Part shown: positions 7,497 through 16,411 of the stretch, piece after piece
How the letters are laid out: each line of letters starts with the position of its first letter
Position numbering within the stretch: position 1 is the stretch's first letter
Assembly: GCA_016716475.1 (NCBI GenBank)
Contig: JADJWG010000002.1
Span: forward strand, 248,001-312,000
Direction: 5' to 3'
Length of the DNA stretch: 64,000 bases
From: Phycisphaerales bacterium
GTDB lineage: Bacteria > Planctomycetota > Phycisphaerae > UBA1845 > Fen-1342
Notes under the pieces: model-generated
The model's database searches: none
What the model saw: only the letters and a program-made list of their open reading frames with translations
Told to the model about the DNA's origin: nothing
Translations under genes and position numbers: made by a program

Positions 7497-8792
7497 CTAT
7501 CGGTTCCAGAACTCGGCGCCGTACACCGCCTCGTCCCCCAGCTCCTCCTCAATCCGGAGCAGCCGGTTGTACTTGGCGATGCGGTCACTACGGGAGGCGC
7601 TGCCGGTCTTGATCTGCCCGGCGTTGGTGGCGACGGCGAGATCGGCAATGGTCGTGTCCTCGGTCTCACCGCTGCGGTGGCTGATCACCGCGGAAAAACC
7701 GTTACGCATGGCGAGGTTGATGGCCGCAAAGGTTTCGGTGAGCGAGCCGATCTGATTGATTTTCACGAGGATCGAGTTGGCCGACTTTTCGCGGATACCG
7801 CGCTGCAGGTACTCGACATTGGTCACGAATAGATCGTCGCCGACGAGTTGCAGCTTGTCGCCAAGCTTGGCGGTGAGCTTCTGCCAGCCCGCCCAATCGT
7901 GTTCGGCGAGGCCGTCTTCGAGACTGCGGATGGGGTACTTTGCGGCCCACGAAGCCCACAGGTCGATCAGCTCATCGGAGGTTGCGAGCCGGTCCGGGTT
8001 TGAACGGAAGAAGCGGTACTTGCCCGTCTCCTTGTCGTACATCTCACTGGTCGCCGGATCGAGCGCAATGTAGACATCCTCACCCAGCTTGTAGCCGGCC
8101 TGTTCCACTGCCAGTGCGATGACCTCAAGGGCCTCATCATTGCTCTTGAGCGACGGTGCAAAGCCGCCCTCGTCGCCGACGGCCGTGTTGTAGCCGCGAT
8201 CCTTCAGTACCTTCTTCAGGTGGTGAAAGATTTCCGTGCCCATGCGCAGCGCTTCGCTGAAGGTGGATGCGCCCCACGGCTGCACCATGAACTCCTGGAA
8301 GTCCACGTTGCTGTCCGCGTGCTTACCGCCATTCAGGATGTTCATCATCGGCACCGGCAGGACGTGCGCGCTGGCGCCGCCGAGGTAGCGATACAGCGGC
8401 ATGCCGCTGTAGCCGGCGGCGGCCTTGGCGACCGCGACCGACACGGCCAGCACTGCGTTGGCGCCCAGCTTGCCCTTGTTCGGTGTGCCGTCCAGTTCGA
8501 GCAGCCGGCGGTCAATCTGCTCCTGCCAGCGCGGATCGAGGTCGCACAATGCCGGTGCGATGATCTCGTTGATGTTGTGGACGGCTTGCAGCACACCTTT
8601 CCCGAGGTAGCGCGCCTTGTCGCCATCACGCAGTTCCACGGCTTCGTTCTCGCCGGTGGATGCGCCGCTCGGTACAGCCGCCGACGCGAACGTGCCGTCT
8701 TCAAGGAGCACGTCGGCTTCGACGGTGGGATTGCCGCGCGAATCGAGGATCTCGCGGGCGACGATGGATGCAATCAGGGGACCGTCTGCCAT
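7497..8792 (-). CDS. eno: Enolase
   Basis: A 431-residue phosphopyruvate hydratase that converts 2-phosphoglycerate to phosphoenolpyruvate in glycolysis. It starts with IVAREILDSRGNPTVE and PSGASTGENEAVELRD, the substrate loop region of all enolases. Later come DGTPNKGKLGANA, the metal and catalytic segments GDEGGFAP, LEDGLAEHDWAGW and GDDLFVTN, and SHRSGETEDT near the C-terminus. Length is typical. The start codon follows the stop of the upstream lipoprotein gene by two bases, and AGGAG inside the end of that gene serves as ribosome binding site, so the two are co-transcribed. Confidence 0.97.
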   Translation of the reverse strand: MADGPLIASIVAREILDSRGNPTVEADVLLEDGTFASAAVPSGASTGENEAVELRDGDKARYLGKGVLQAVHNINEIIAPALCDLDPRWQEQIDRRLLELDGTPNKGKLGANAVLAVSVAVAKAAAGYSGMPLYRYLGGASAHVLPVPMMNILNGGKHADSNVDFQEFMVQPWGASTFSEALRMGTEIFHHLKKVLKDRGYNTAVGDEGGFAPSLKSNDEALEVIALAVEQAGYKLGEDVYIALDPATSEMYDKETGKYRFFRSNPDRLATSDELIDLWASWAAKYPIRSLEDGLAEHDWAGWQKLTAKLGDKLQLVGDDLFVTNVEYLQRGIREKSANSILVKINQIGSLTETFAAINLAMRNGFSAVISHRSGETEDTTIADLAVATNAGQIKTGSASRSDRIAKYNRLLRIEEELGDEAVYGAEFWNR

Positions 8793-8794
8793 AC

Positions 8795-9256
8795 TCAGTT
8801 CTCCTGGGGTTGCGTGGTCGGCTGCGTGGTCGGCAGCGTCAGGTCAGGAACCGGGGCCGGAGGTTCCGGCCGCGTGACGGAAGCCAGCGTGACAACGTTG
8901 CGATCGGGTGGCGTGCCGCGGTCGCGGTACACGATCATCTCGATTTCGTCGCCCGGCTGGAGACTTTCGAAGGGACTGAAACGATCATTGATGTAAATTT
9001 CGCCATCACTCGACAGCAGGCAGGCGATGAGCTCCCCCGCGGCTGCTGTACGATGCGGCCAGGTGTCGAGCCGCACGGTGAATTCCTGGCTCTCGGCGCG
9101 GATGCTTTCGATGATCCCTTGGCGTACTTCGTGCCGGCCAGGTGCGGGCTGTTCCCGGCACCCCGTCAGCAAGACCAATCCGAGACCGGTCAGCAGTCCG
9201 TACGCGACTGCAAGGCCGCGCTGCAAACAGGTGCGATAGGTTGCCGAATGCGCCAT
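8795..9256 (-). CDS. Small lipoprotein co-transcribed with enolase
   Basis: A 153-residue protein with a clear lipoprotein signal: a basic start, a hydrophobic run and VLLTGC. The mature part is polar, with one region (about SSDGEIYINDRFSPFESLQP then GDEIEMIVYR) that reads like a small beta-rich domain, and ends in a Pro/Thr-rich tail TTQPTTQP. The ATG at 9256 is chosen because it places the signal at the N-terminus; an upstream in-frame start would add 37 residues without signal character. No function is recognised. The pairing with eno is probably positional. Confidence 0.65.
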   Translation of the reverse strand: MAHSATYRTCLQRGLAVAYGLLTGLGLVLLTGCREQPAPGRHEVRQGIIESIRAESQEFTVRLDTWPHRTAAAGELIACLLSSDGEIYINDRFSPFESLQPGDEIEMIVYRDRGTPPDRNVVTLASVTRPEPPAPVPDLTLPTTQPTTQPQEN

Positions 9257-9492
9257 GGCCCGGATTCTAACGGCTGCCGCGCGCCTTCCCAGCATGGTAG
9301 TGGACCATTTTGTCGGACACACGACCGGCCAGAGTGGCAGTACTGGCAGGTGGGGGAGGTGAAACACATCCAGCCGTCGGCCCCCTCGGCAAATCGCCCT
9401 GGGTGAGAACTACGAAACGTCCTTCCTTGAATAGAATCGCGAGTACGGATCGCGGAAACGGAGCGAACTCTGCGGATCGCTCTCCATCCGCT
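9257..9492. other. Divergent intergenic region, no gene seen
   Basis: The stretch between the lipoprotein start and the sigma-54-like site holds no convincing coding frame. An attcta at 9264-9269 could be the -10 box of a leftward promoter for the lipoprotein-enolase pair, but no matching -35 was found. Confidence 0.4.
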
Positions 9493-9507
9493 TGGCACGG
9501 AAATTGC
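9493..9507 (+). promoter_or_regulatory. Sigma-54-type (-24/-12) promoter upstream of htpX
   Basis: TGGCACGGAAATTGC matches the RpoN consensus TGGCAC-N5-TTGC, with the GG and GC doublets ten bases apart as required. It reads toward the HtpX gene, whose ATG is about 60 bases downstream. No enhancer-binding protein gene is present nearby. Confidence 0.55.
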
Positions 9508-9568
9508 CCATGGTTCGGCGCAGGGTAGTACGATTTCGGCCGCCCGCGTCGACAAGAGGATTTTCAAG

Positions 9569-10429
9569 ATGCGCTGGTTAAACAACGTGAAGACCGCGAT
9601 GTTGCTCGGGGGCCTGATGGGGTTGTGCATTGCAGCCGGGTACTTTCTGACCGGCGGCCTGCACGGCATCGTCCTCGGTTTCATTTTCGGCGGCGTCGGC
9701 AACTTGATTGCCTTCTTCTTCTCCGATCGGATCGCGCTGGCGGCCATGCACGCCCGTGAAGTACCGCGGGCCGAGCTGCCCTGGCTGCATGACATGGTTG
9801 AGCGGCTTGCCGCCCGCGCCGGGATTCCTGCGCCGCGGGTGTACATCTGTCCGCAGCCGGCGCCGAATGCGTTTGCCACCGGGCGGAGTCCGGCACATTC
9901 CGCCGTGGCCGTGACGGAGGGTATGTTGCGGGCCTTCCCGCAGCACGAGGTCGAAGGTGTCCTGGCGCACGAGATCGCCCACATCAAGCACCGCGACGTG
10001 CTCATCAGCACGTTGGCGGCTGTGATGGCCGGCGCGATCAGCATGCTGGCTTACATGCTCATGTTCATGGGTGGCGGGCGTAACAACGCGAACCAGAGTC
10101 CCTTCGCCATCGTGGGTGCAATTGCGATGATGCTGCTGGCTCCGCTTGCCGCCGGGCTCATCCAGATGGCGATCAGTCGGCAGCGGGAGTATGCGGCCGA
10201 CTCGTATGGCGGCGAACTGTGCGGCGACCCCCGCAAACTGGCGAGTGCCCTGGCCCGCCTGCAGGTCGGGAACGAACGGATCCCGATGGACACGAACCCG
10301 GCCTTCCACAACCTGTACATTGCCGAGCCGCTATCGAGCGGCGGGATCGGCGGTCTCTTCGCGACGCACCCGCCGATTCAGAAGCGGATTGCGTTGCTGC
10401 AGGAGCAGGCCCGCAGCGCTCGCGCGTAA
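9569..10429 (+). CDS. htpX: HtpX-family membrane zinc metalloprotease
   Basis: A 286-residue M48-type protease of the inner membrane that helps degrade misfolded membrane proteins. Two N-terminal membrane segments (about residues 9-52) are followed by the zinc-binding HEIAH at 134-138, two further hydrophobic segments (about 145-200) and the third ligand region RQREYAAD near 208. The C-terminal FATHPPIQKRI is typical of HtpX. Length matches the family. The start is supported by the signal-anchor at the N-terminus. It stands alone, behind a sigma-54-like promoter, which is not the usual heat-shock control of this gene. Confidence 0.93.
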   Translation: MRWLNNVKTAMLLGGLMGLCIAAGYFLTGGLHGIVLGFIFGGVGNLIAFFFSDRIALAAMHAREVPRAELPWLHDMVERLAARAGIPAPRVYICPQPAPNAFATGRSPAHSAVAVTEGMLRAFPQHEVEGVLAHEIAHIKHRDVLISTLAAVMAGAISMLAYMLMFMGGGRNNANQSPFAIVGAIAMMLLAPLAAGLIQMAISRQREYAADSYGGELCGDPRKLASALARLQVGNERIPMDTNPAFHNLYIAEPLSSGGIGGLFATHPPIQKRIALLQEQARSARA

Positions 10430-10504
10430 CCTCCGACTGGTAAAAGGGGGGGAGCGAAGGTGCAGCATGCCACCTATCGTTCCCACCCAGGGAGGTCCGC
10501 TCTG

Positions 10505-10972
10505 CTACTCCAGCAGATCGCGGGCGGCATCAAACTCGGGCGGCAGTTCTGTCGCCGTCGGCAGGTCCCCCGCGTGGGCGGCGATGAAATCCTCGAGTGC
10601 CCGGATGCGTTCCTGAGCACGGTTCAGGGCGGCCCGGGTCGCGAGCAGTTCCGCTTGCAGGTGCACGATCGCCGCCATCTCCTGCGCGTCGAGCCGAATG
10701 CCGTGTGCGGCTGTGGTCGGCCGGTATGTGGCCAGACCGTGTCCGTGGGGACCACGAATTGTATATCGGGCCTCGATTACGCCGTTACGCACGTTCAGGC
10801 GGTCGAGGCCGGATCTGCGGGCGGCCGTGGCGCGCAGGTGCTGCACGTCCGTGGCGCGCTGGGCGAGCAGGCGGGCCTGGGCGGGACTGCGACCAGGATA
10901 GGCGACCGCGCTGTCGGGCGGGCCACCCAGTAGCGGTGCAAGCGAACAAAGCAGGCAGGTCAGTGGGGACAT
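10505..10972 (-). CDS. Hypothetical exported protein with coiled-coil tendency
   Basis: A 155-residue protein of unknown function. The ATG at 10972 has GGAG seven bases upstream and opens a signal-like sequence MSPLTCLLCSLAPLLGGPP. The C-terminal third (AEMAAIVHLQ-like helix with many Ala, Leu, Arg and Glu) is predicted by eye to be helical or coiled-coil. It lies on the same strand about 120 bases downstream of the sugar permease genes and could be the last gene of that operon, but no functional link is visible. Confidence 0.5.
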   Translation of the reverse strand: MSPLTCLLCSLAPLLGGPPDSAVAYPGRSPAQARLLAQRATDVQHLRATAARRSGLDRLNVRNGVIEARYTIRGPHGHGLATYRPTTAAHGIRLDAQEMAAIVHLQAELLATRAALNRAQERIRALEDFIAAHAGDLPTATELPPEFDAARDLLE

Positions 10973-11089
10973 GGGCGTTCTCCGGCGACGGCACGAAGCG
11001 GCCCGGGCATTCCGGGCGGGGTCCATGCAGAGATAGAGCGGCGGTAAACCGGGTTGGTTAGCCGATTTTGCAGTGTTCACCGGGGTGGA

Positions 11090-12019
11090 TCAGCCCTTCA
11101 GGCCACTGGTGGCGATGCCCTGGATGAACGTGCGCTGTGCGAACAGGAACAGGATGATGACCGGTATCACAATCAGGAGACTGGCGGCCATCAACTCGTT
11201 CCAGGGGGTGTCGCCGGCCTTGGTCTGAAGCGCCTGGAGGCCCAGTGCGAGCGTGTACTGGTGCTGGTGAGAGAGGTAGATCAACGGACCGAGGAAATCG
11301 TTCCACACGAACAGGATGTGGAACAGGGCGACGACGGCGAGCGCGGGTCGCGACAGGGGCAGGATGATGCGCCAGAAACAGCCCCACCGCGAGCACCCGT
11401 CGAGCAGGGCGGATTCCTCGAGTTCCTGCGGCAAGCCGAGAAAGAACTGCCGTAACAGGAAGATATTGAACGCGCTGCCAAACCACGCCGGCACCCAAAG
11501 TGGCAGGAACGTGCCGATCCACCCAAGGTGCTTGAAGATCATGTACGTGGGTACCATGAGCACCGGAAAAGGAATCATCATCGTGGCGAGGCAGACGGCA
11601 AACATGGCGTTCCGCCCCGGGAAGGGGACGCGCGCGAAGCCGTACGCCGCGATGGCGCTGGAGAGGACCATCCCGACGAGACTCAGGGCTACGATGATCA
11701 GGGTGTTGCGCGCGTAGCGGAGGTAATCGAACGGTTGTTGGCGGAGCTGGTCGGTCGCGTCCGTATCCGCCTGTCCGAACAGGATGCGGGGATAGGCCGA
11801 GGCATCCGGGGGAGTGAGCGGGGACTCATTCGGTGCGGCCGGCCGCGGGAAGAAGGCCAGTCGCCCCTTTCCCAGTTCCTCGGGCGGAGTCACGCTGGCG
11901 GCGACGATGCCGAGGAGTGGCGCCAGGAAGAGCAGTGACACCCCGCCGAGCAGGAGGTAGATCAGCAGCCGTGGAGCTCCGCGATGAAGACGAGACTGTC
12001 GGCGGTCGTCGCGGGTCAT
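11090..12019 (-). CDS. Carbohydrate ABC transporter permease (MalG-type, CUT1)
   Basis: A 309-residue integral membrane permease of the MalG/CUT1 group that forms half of the membrane channel of a sugar importer. Six hydrophobic segments are visible, beginning LLIYLLLGGVSLLFLAPLLG. The EAA loop that contacts the ATPase reads EESALLDGCSRWGCFWRIIL followed by PLSRPAL. An unusually polar periplasmic insert (about residues 55-95) follows the first helix. It starts three bases after the partner permease stops, so the two are translated together. No ATPase subunit gene is present in the window; CUT1 systems often share one encoded elsewhere. Confidence 0.92.
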   Translation of the reverse strand: MTRDDRRQSRLHRGAPRLLIYLLLGGVSLLFLAPLLGIVAASVTPPEELGKGRLAFFPRPAAPNESPLTPPDASAYPRILFGQADTDATDQLRQQPFDYLRYARNTLIIVALSLVGMVLSSAIAAYGFARVPFPGRNAMFAVCLATMMIPFPVLMVPTYMIFKHLGWIGTFLPLWVPAWFGSAFNIFLLRQFFLGLPQELEESALLDGCSRWGCFWRIILPLSRPALAVVALFHILFVWNDFLGPLIYLSHQHQYTLALGLQALQTKAGDTPWNELMAASLLIVIPVIILFLFAQRTFIQGIATSGLKG

Positions 12020-12022
12020 GGC

Positions 12023-12904
12023 TCACGCTCCCCGGTAGTGCACGAAGCGGCGGCTGACAAAAAAGACGAGCGCTGTCAAGGTCAGGATGATGAGAAGCTG
12101 AACCCACGCCATGGCGCTGGCGTAGCCCATCTGGAGATAGCGGAACGCGTTGTCGAACAGGTACATCGTGTAGAAGTACGTACTGTCTTGGGGACCCCGC
12201 TGGCCGCGCCACAGAATGAACGGCAGCGCGAAAATCTGCCAGGTTGCAATGATGGCGATGATGACGTTGAAAAGGATCACCGGGCTGAGGCCGGGTAACG
12301 TGATGTGCCAGAAGCGGCGCGCGGTCCCAGCGCCGTCGATGGTCGCGGCCTCGTAGAGCTCTACGGGAATTTCCTGCAGTCCCGCCAGGTAGATCACCAC
12401 GGGCGACCCGATGAACCAGAGACTGACCAGGACCAGGGCGGCCAGCGCCCACACGGGGTGTCCGAGCCAATCGGGTTTCGGGAGGAGCAGGGCTTGCAGG
12501 GCCTGGTTGATCTGACCGGTCTGCGGGTTCAGCAGCCAGAGCCAGACGATCCCAGCGACGACCACCGGGACAATCGTGGGAACGAAGATACACGCGCGGA
12601 AGAAGCCCTGCCCGCGCACGGGCTGATTCAGGAGAATCGCGAGCAGCACTGCTGCGACCGTGCCGAGAGGAATCGCGCAGGCGGCGTAGACCAGCGTGTT
12701 GAACAGAACCCGGCCAAAGAGCGGGTCACGTGTGAGTGCAGAGTAGTTGGCGGCGCCGATGAAGACGGGGGCCTGCAGCAGGGGGTAGTCGCAGAAACTG
12801 ATATAAAGCGATAGTGCCAGCGGCGCGGCCAGAAAGATCAGGAAACCCAGCCACCATGGGGCGGTCCAGAGCAAACCTGTGAGCCAGCCGGCGGAGGTTT
12901 TCAA
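12023..12904 (-). CDS. Carbohydrate ABC transporter permease (MalF-type, CUT1)
   Basis: A 293-residue membrane permease, the MalF-like partner of the downstream gene. It starts with a helix LLWTAPWWLGFLIFLAAPLA and carries the EAA loop ELYEAATIDGAGTARRFWHI then TLPGLSPV. Length and helix count fit small CUT1 permeases that lack the large MalF periplasmic domain. Its ATG overlaps the stop of the binding-protein gene by four bases, so the order binding protein, MalF, MalG forms one transcript. Confidence 0.92.
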   Translation of the reverse strand: MKTSAGWLTGLLWTAPWWLGFLIFLAAPLALSLYISFCDYPLLQAPVFIGAANYSALTRDPLFGRVLFNTLVYAACAIPLGTVAAVLLAILLNQPVRGQGFFRACIFVPTIVPVVVAGIVWLWLLNPQTGQINQALQALLLPKPDWLGHPVWALAALVLVSLWFIGSPVVIYLAGLQEIPVELYEAATIDGAGTARRFWHITLPGLSPVILFNVIIAIIATWQIFALPFILWRGQRGPQDSTYFYTMYLFDNAFRYLQMGYASAMAWVQLLIILTLTALVFFVSRRFVHYRGA

Positions 12905-14304
12905 TGCGGATGCTCCTGCGGGGTGGCACCCTCCTGAAGCCGCGGGGCACGTCGGGGGGAGGTACGCGGCGCCCGCAGGCCGCGGCGCTGCGTGGCCATC
13001 TGCTCGTAATCCTGCACGATTTTGTCGATCTTCTGCTGTGCGCGTGTCAGCGTACGCTCCAGGTGGTCGCCGCGCATCACGGCGTTCAATGTACTGTTGA
13101 GTTCGTCGTTGACGGCCAGCCAGGTGGGCATCTGCGGGAACCCGAAGATGTCGGGGCTCTGCGCGAGGTGCTCGAAGGTGCGGATGAAGGGGTTCGGATG
13201 GTTGTCGTAGAAATCCGGGCCGGCATCGCGAAAGGGGGAGAGCTTGCCGTGCGCCTGGCAGAGTTCTTCGAGCACTTCCGGTTGCAGTACATAGGCGAGG
13301 AACCGCAGTGCGGCACGCGGTTCCCGGGCGCCGCGCGGGATGACGAAGATGTCAGTCGATGCAAAGGCGTACGCGCGGTCGGCGGTGGCACTGGGGAACG
13401 GCGCCACGCCGATGTCAAGCTGCGGGGCGTAGGTACGCGCCCAGTTCACCATCCACGGACCCTGGAAGAGCATGCTCAGACGTCCTGCCAGGAAGGCGTT
13501 CTGGGCGCCCTCGATCGGTCCCGATGTCGCCTCGAAGCTGCGGATCGCGTCCCAACCGAGCTCCACGCGCTGCCGCACGATCCACGCGTATGCCGCCCGT
13601 GCTTCCTTGGACAGCAGTTTATAACGTTGTCCATCCCACAATTCGGCACCGAAATAGCACGGCCACACCCACGGCCACCAACCGAGCATGGCGGTTGACT
13701 GGGTGAACCCGAGTTGCGTGATTTCGGTGCGATCGGCGTCCCAGCGTGTCAATCGGCGGGCGTAGTCGTCAAGCTCAGCCATCGTGCGCGGCGGGCGGTC
13801 CGGGTCGAGCCCGGCGGCGCGAAAATGCGCGCGGTTGTAGAGCAGCGCTATCGTGAACGGTGCGCTCGGCAGCGCGAAGAGTTGGCCCTGGTAACGGCAC
13901 AAGTTGGTCCAGACGGGTGCGAAACGGTCGGTGTCGAGGCCGATCTCGGCCGTGAGAGCGTCGAGGGGGAGAAGGGCGTCGCGATCCGCGTAGTTCGCCA
14001 GCAGGGCATCGTAGATACCGGCCAAGTCAGGTGGGTCGCCCCCGGCGATCGCGATGAGCAGACGTTGCTCAATGCTGCTGATCGGGGTGTATTGCACCCA
14101 GATTCCATCCGTTGCTCCGATCGTGGCGTTGTAGCGGTCGACGATGCGCTGCATCGCAACACCCTCTACGCCACTCCACTTTTCCCAATACCGGATGACC
14201 GTCCGGTCCGATGGGGCATTGGCCGGGCCGCGCGGGCCGCAGAGCAGCAGCGCGACGGCCGGTGCACCAAGAACAAGGGTTAGCAGCAGCGCGCGCAGGT
14301 TCAT
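12901..14304 (-). CDS. Extracellular sugar-binding protein of CUT1 ABC transporter
   Basis: A 467-residue family 1 solute-binding protein that captures an oligosaccharide outside the membrane and delivers it to the two permeases encoded next. The N-terminus is an export signal (LLLTLVLGAPAVALLLCG); Cys22 lies in a lipobox-like position, although LLLC is not a canonical lipobox. Family phrases are IRYWEKWSG, GDPPDLAGIYDALL, ALPSAPFTIALLYNRAHF, GPWMVNWART and the C-terminal FEHLAQSPDIFG region. The Arg-rich tail after about residue 440 is unusual. It overlaps the next gene by four bases. The binding pocket is rich in Trp, which suits a glucan oligomer, but the ligand cannot be read from sequence. 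Confidence 0.9.
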   Translation of the reverse strand: MNLRALLLTLVLGAPAVALLLCGPRGPANAPSDRTVIRYWEKWSGVEGVAMQRIVDRYNATIGATDGIWVQYTPISSIEQRLLIAIAGGDPPDLAGIYDALLANYADRDALLPLDALTAEIGLDTDRFAPVWTNLCRYQGQLFALPSAPFTIALLYNRAHFRAAGLDPDRPPRTMAELDDYARRLTRWDADRTEITQLGFTQSTAMLGWWPWVWPCYFGAELWDGQRYKLLSKEARAAYAWIVRQRVELGWDAIRSFEATSGPIEGAQNAFLAGRLSMLFQGPWMVNWARTYAPQLDIGVAPFPSATADRAYAFASTDIFVIPRGAREPRAALRFLAYVLQPEVLEELCQAHGKLSPFRDAGPDFYDNHPNPFIRTFEHLAQSPDIFGFPQMPTWLAVNDELNSTLNAVMRGDHLERTLTRAQQKIDKIVQDYEQMATQRRGLRAPRTSPRRAPRLQEGATPQEHPH

Positions 14305-14428
14305 GGTACGAGCATCATCCCAACGCCGGGGCGCGCGGACGGCGCCGCCCGCCCCTCATCATCCATGAATCCACGGGGTGGTTGCTTGCATTCCCCAGGG
14401 TGGGTCTCCGCCGGCATCACCAGGGCTC

Positions 14429-16411
14429 CTATGGCGGGCAATCGCTTGGTGCGCGGTCCGGCCCGCCGCTCAACAGGCAGGTGGTCAGCGCGTCAAGGTC
14501 GCTTCCGTCAACCACGAGGTTTCCGTTGCGATCGACGCACGAGCACCGCTCCGGGGCAGCCGGCTGCGCACATGTCTGCCAGCTCGCGAAATCGTGCAGA
14601 TCCACATCCCCATCGCGGTCGGCGTCGGCCCACAGCGGTCCACAGTCGCACGCATCGCCGACGCCGTTGCCGGCGGTGTCCGTCTGCCACGGATTCCACA
14701 CCTGCGGGCAGTTGTCGTAAGCATCTGCAATCCCGTCGCCGTCCGCGTCGGGCTGGAACGGCTGCCGGGCGCGGAAGAAACCCGGCGCCATCGTTTCGAC
14801 CAGACCGAACAACAGGAACGTGTGATCTACCAGTGTGGCGTCGCCCGGCAACCAGCCCGGCTGGCTTGGCGCAATGCGGGTCAGGCCGTACCGCAGCCGT
14901 GCATCGCTCGCAACGGGCTGGTCGGAGAGGAACTCGAGCGCCGTGTCGAGATCACGCCAGCCCGCAACTGCCGCGGGCGCGAATACGCCGACGTGCGATT
15001 CGATCGCATCGACGGTATACCCGGTAGGACTGACGCCGGCAGTCAATCCGTAGCGGTAGAATTCGCCGAGCGCGAATGCGCAGTAGAGCTGATCAGCGCG
15101 GCGGTGCAGGTCCATGAGCCGGCGGAACTCGGCGTGCCCCGCAAAGTCTGCATTGAAGTAGTACTGCTGGTGAACCCAGAAAGCGGGGGCGTAGGTATTA
15201 CTTGGGTCGGTGATCGTCGGAATGCCGCGGTAAGTAGCGAGCGGGACCTGTGCGGGGTCCAGCCAAAGGGGTGCCACCGCCTGGGCCCTGAGGGGCTGCG
15301 GCTCGCGCAACGCGAGACTCACGACGAGCATGTACTCATTCCAGGGGCGGACGTTGCCGAACAGTCCGCCGCCGGCCGGTGACATGCCGAGGTAGATCCC
15401 GCCGTCGAGGTTCGGACGAATGGCCGCGTTGAAGTCGGTCGTATCGAAGAGCTGTTGCGCCAGTACGCCGACGTCACCGTCGGTGATGTAGTGGTTACGC
15501 GCGAAAAGCGCGCCCGACACGAGCAGTGCGGACCCGATCGGGCTATAGCTCGCATCCCATCCGCCACCCGCATATGCCCCGGTCTGAGGATTCATGAAGT
15601 GAACCCAGTGGCCATCCGGTTGCCGGTCTGGCACGACCCCGGGCGTTTGTCCGGCATATGCCGCCAGAATCCGCTTCGTGCGCTCGAGCGCGGTGGCGCG
15701 GTCCAGCACCCCCACATGCTCCAGGGCACACAATCCGAGCAGCGCGAAGCCGGCCGCATCCGGTGTGGCCGGGTGAAAGGGGGGCACCGCCGGCGACAAG
15801 GTCAGCGAGTCGCGTACCAGGCCGTTCGGTTGGATCGCGTTGAGCAGGTACTGCCGCAGACGCAGGAGCTGATCGCGTCGCGCGGCATCGCTGTCCACGG
15901 GTAGGTCGGTGCGTCGCAGCGTCCAACGCGACCACTGGATTCCGGACGGCTGCCCCCCGCCCACCGCCACGCCTAGTCCCTCGATGCGGATCCAATTGGT
16001 CTGTCCTGGGACGAGGCGCTCCAACGGGATCGTCGCCGCGAGCACGCGCGGGCTATCAATCGTTTCGCGTCGTACCTCGACCAGGTCGGTCAGGGTTGGC
16101 CCGGCCAGAATCCGCAGGTCGAAGGTTTGACTGAAACGGTGCGGGATCACCATGCGAAAGCGGTATTGCCGCGCCGTGGTGGGTAACTGTGTCGGCAGGT
16201 CGAAACCGACATCGATTCGGCTGCCTTGCCAGCCCATCTCCGCGGGCCAAACTGCGGTCTGCCCGATGTGGCCTGCGAAGCCGCCGGGGTAGGTCAGCGA
16301 CCAGGGCGGATCGGCGAAGTTGGTGATGTCGAACAGCACTTGCGCAGGTGCAACGGCACACGCGGCGAGCGTGAGGCAGGCCATGGCAGTGTTGTGAACG
16401 GTGCGGTTCAA
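14429..16411 (-). CDS. Secreted PF10091/GH144-like protein with TSP3 repeat and dockerin-like tail
   Basis: A 660-residue exported protein. A signal peptide ending near APAQV is followed by a beta-rich N-terminal part (about 25-175), then an (alpha/alpha)6-type region (about 185-550) with TPDAAGFALLGLCALEHVG, WDASYSPIGSALLVSGALFA and RPWNEYMLVVSLAL. These match in order the corresponding parts of the protein at 26236, supporting the PF10091 'glucoamylase' fold used by GH144 endo-beta-1,2-glucanases. A thrombospondin type 3 calcium repeat (DADGDGIADAYDNCP, 555-589) and a dockerin-like EF-hand pair (DADRDGDVDLHDF and VDRNGNLVVDGSDL, about 594-650) end it. The start is a TTG overlapping the GH1 stop (TTGA). 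Catalytic residues were not identified, so activity is unproven. Confidence 0.72.
   Translation of the reverse strand: MNRTVHNTAMACLTLAACAVAPAQVLFDITNFADPPWSLTYPGGFAGHIGQTAVWPAEMGWQGSRIDVGFDLPTQLPTTARQYRFRMVIPHRFSQTFDLRILAGPTLTDLVEVRRETIDSPRVLAATIPLERLVPGQTNWIRIEGLGVAVGGGQPSGIQWSRWTLRRTDLPVDSDAARRDQLLRLRQYLLNAIQPNGLVRDSLTLSPAVPPFHPATPDAAGFALLGLCALEHVGVLDRATALERTKRILAAYAGQTPGVVPDRQPDGHWVHFMNPQTGAYAGGGWDASYSPIGSALLVSGALFARNHYITDGDVGVLAQQLFDTTDFNAAIRPNLDGGIYLGMSPAGGGLFGNVRPWNEYMLVVSLALREPQPLRAQAVAPLWLDPAQVPLATYRGIPTITDPSNTYAPAFWVHQQYYFNADFAGHAEFRRLMDLHRRADQLYCAFALGEFYRYGLTAGVSPTGYTVDAIESHVGVFAPAAVAGWRDLDTALEFLSDQPVASDARLRYGLTRIAPSQPGWLPGDATLVDHTFLLFGLVETMAPGFFRARQPFQPDADGDGIADAYDNCPQVWNPWQTDTAGNGVGDACDCGPLWADADRDGDVDLHDFASWQTCAQPAAPERCSCVDRNGNLVVDGSDLDALTTCLLSGGPDRAPSDCPP

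Noticed and set aside
8220..8996. Open frame of 258 codons on the plus strand
   Set aside because: Antisense to enolase and the lipoprotein gene; no start signal or homology.
14305..14428. Separate promoter or operator before the sugar-binding protein gene
   Set aside because: No good hexamers or LacI-type palindrome were found in the 124 bases, so it is treated as part of the GH1 operon.
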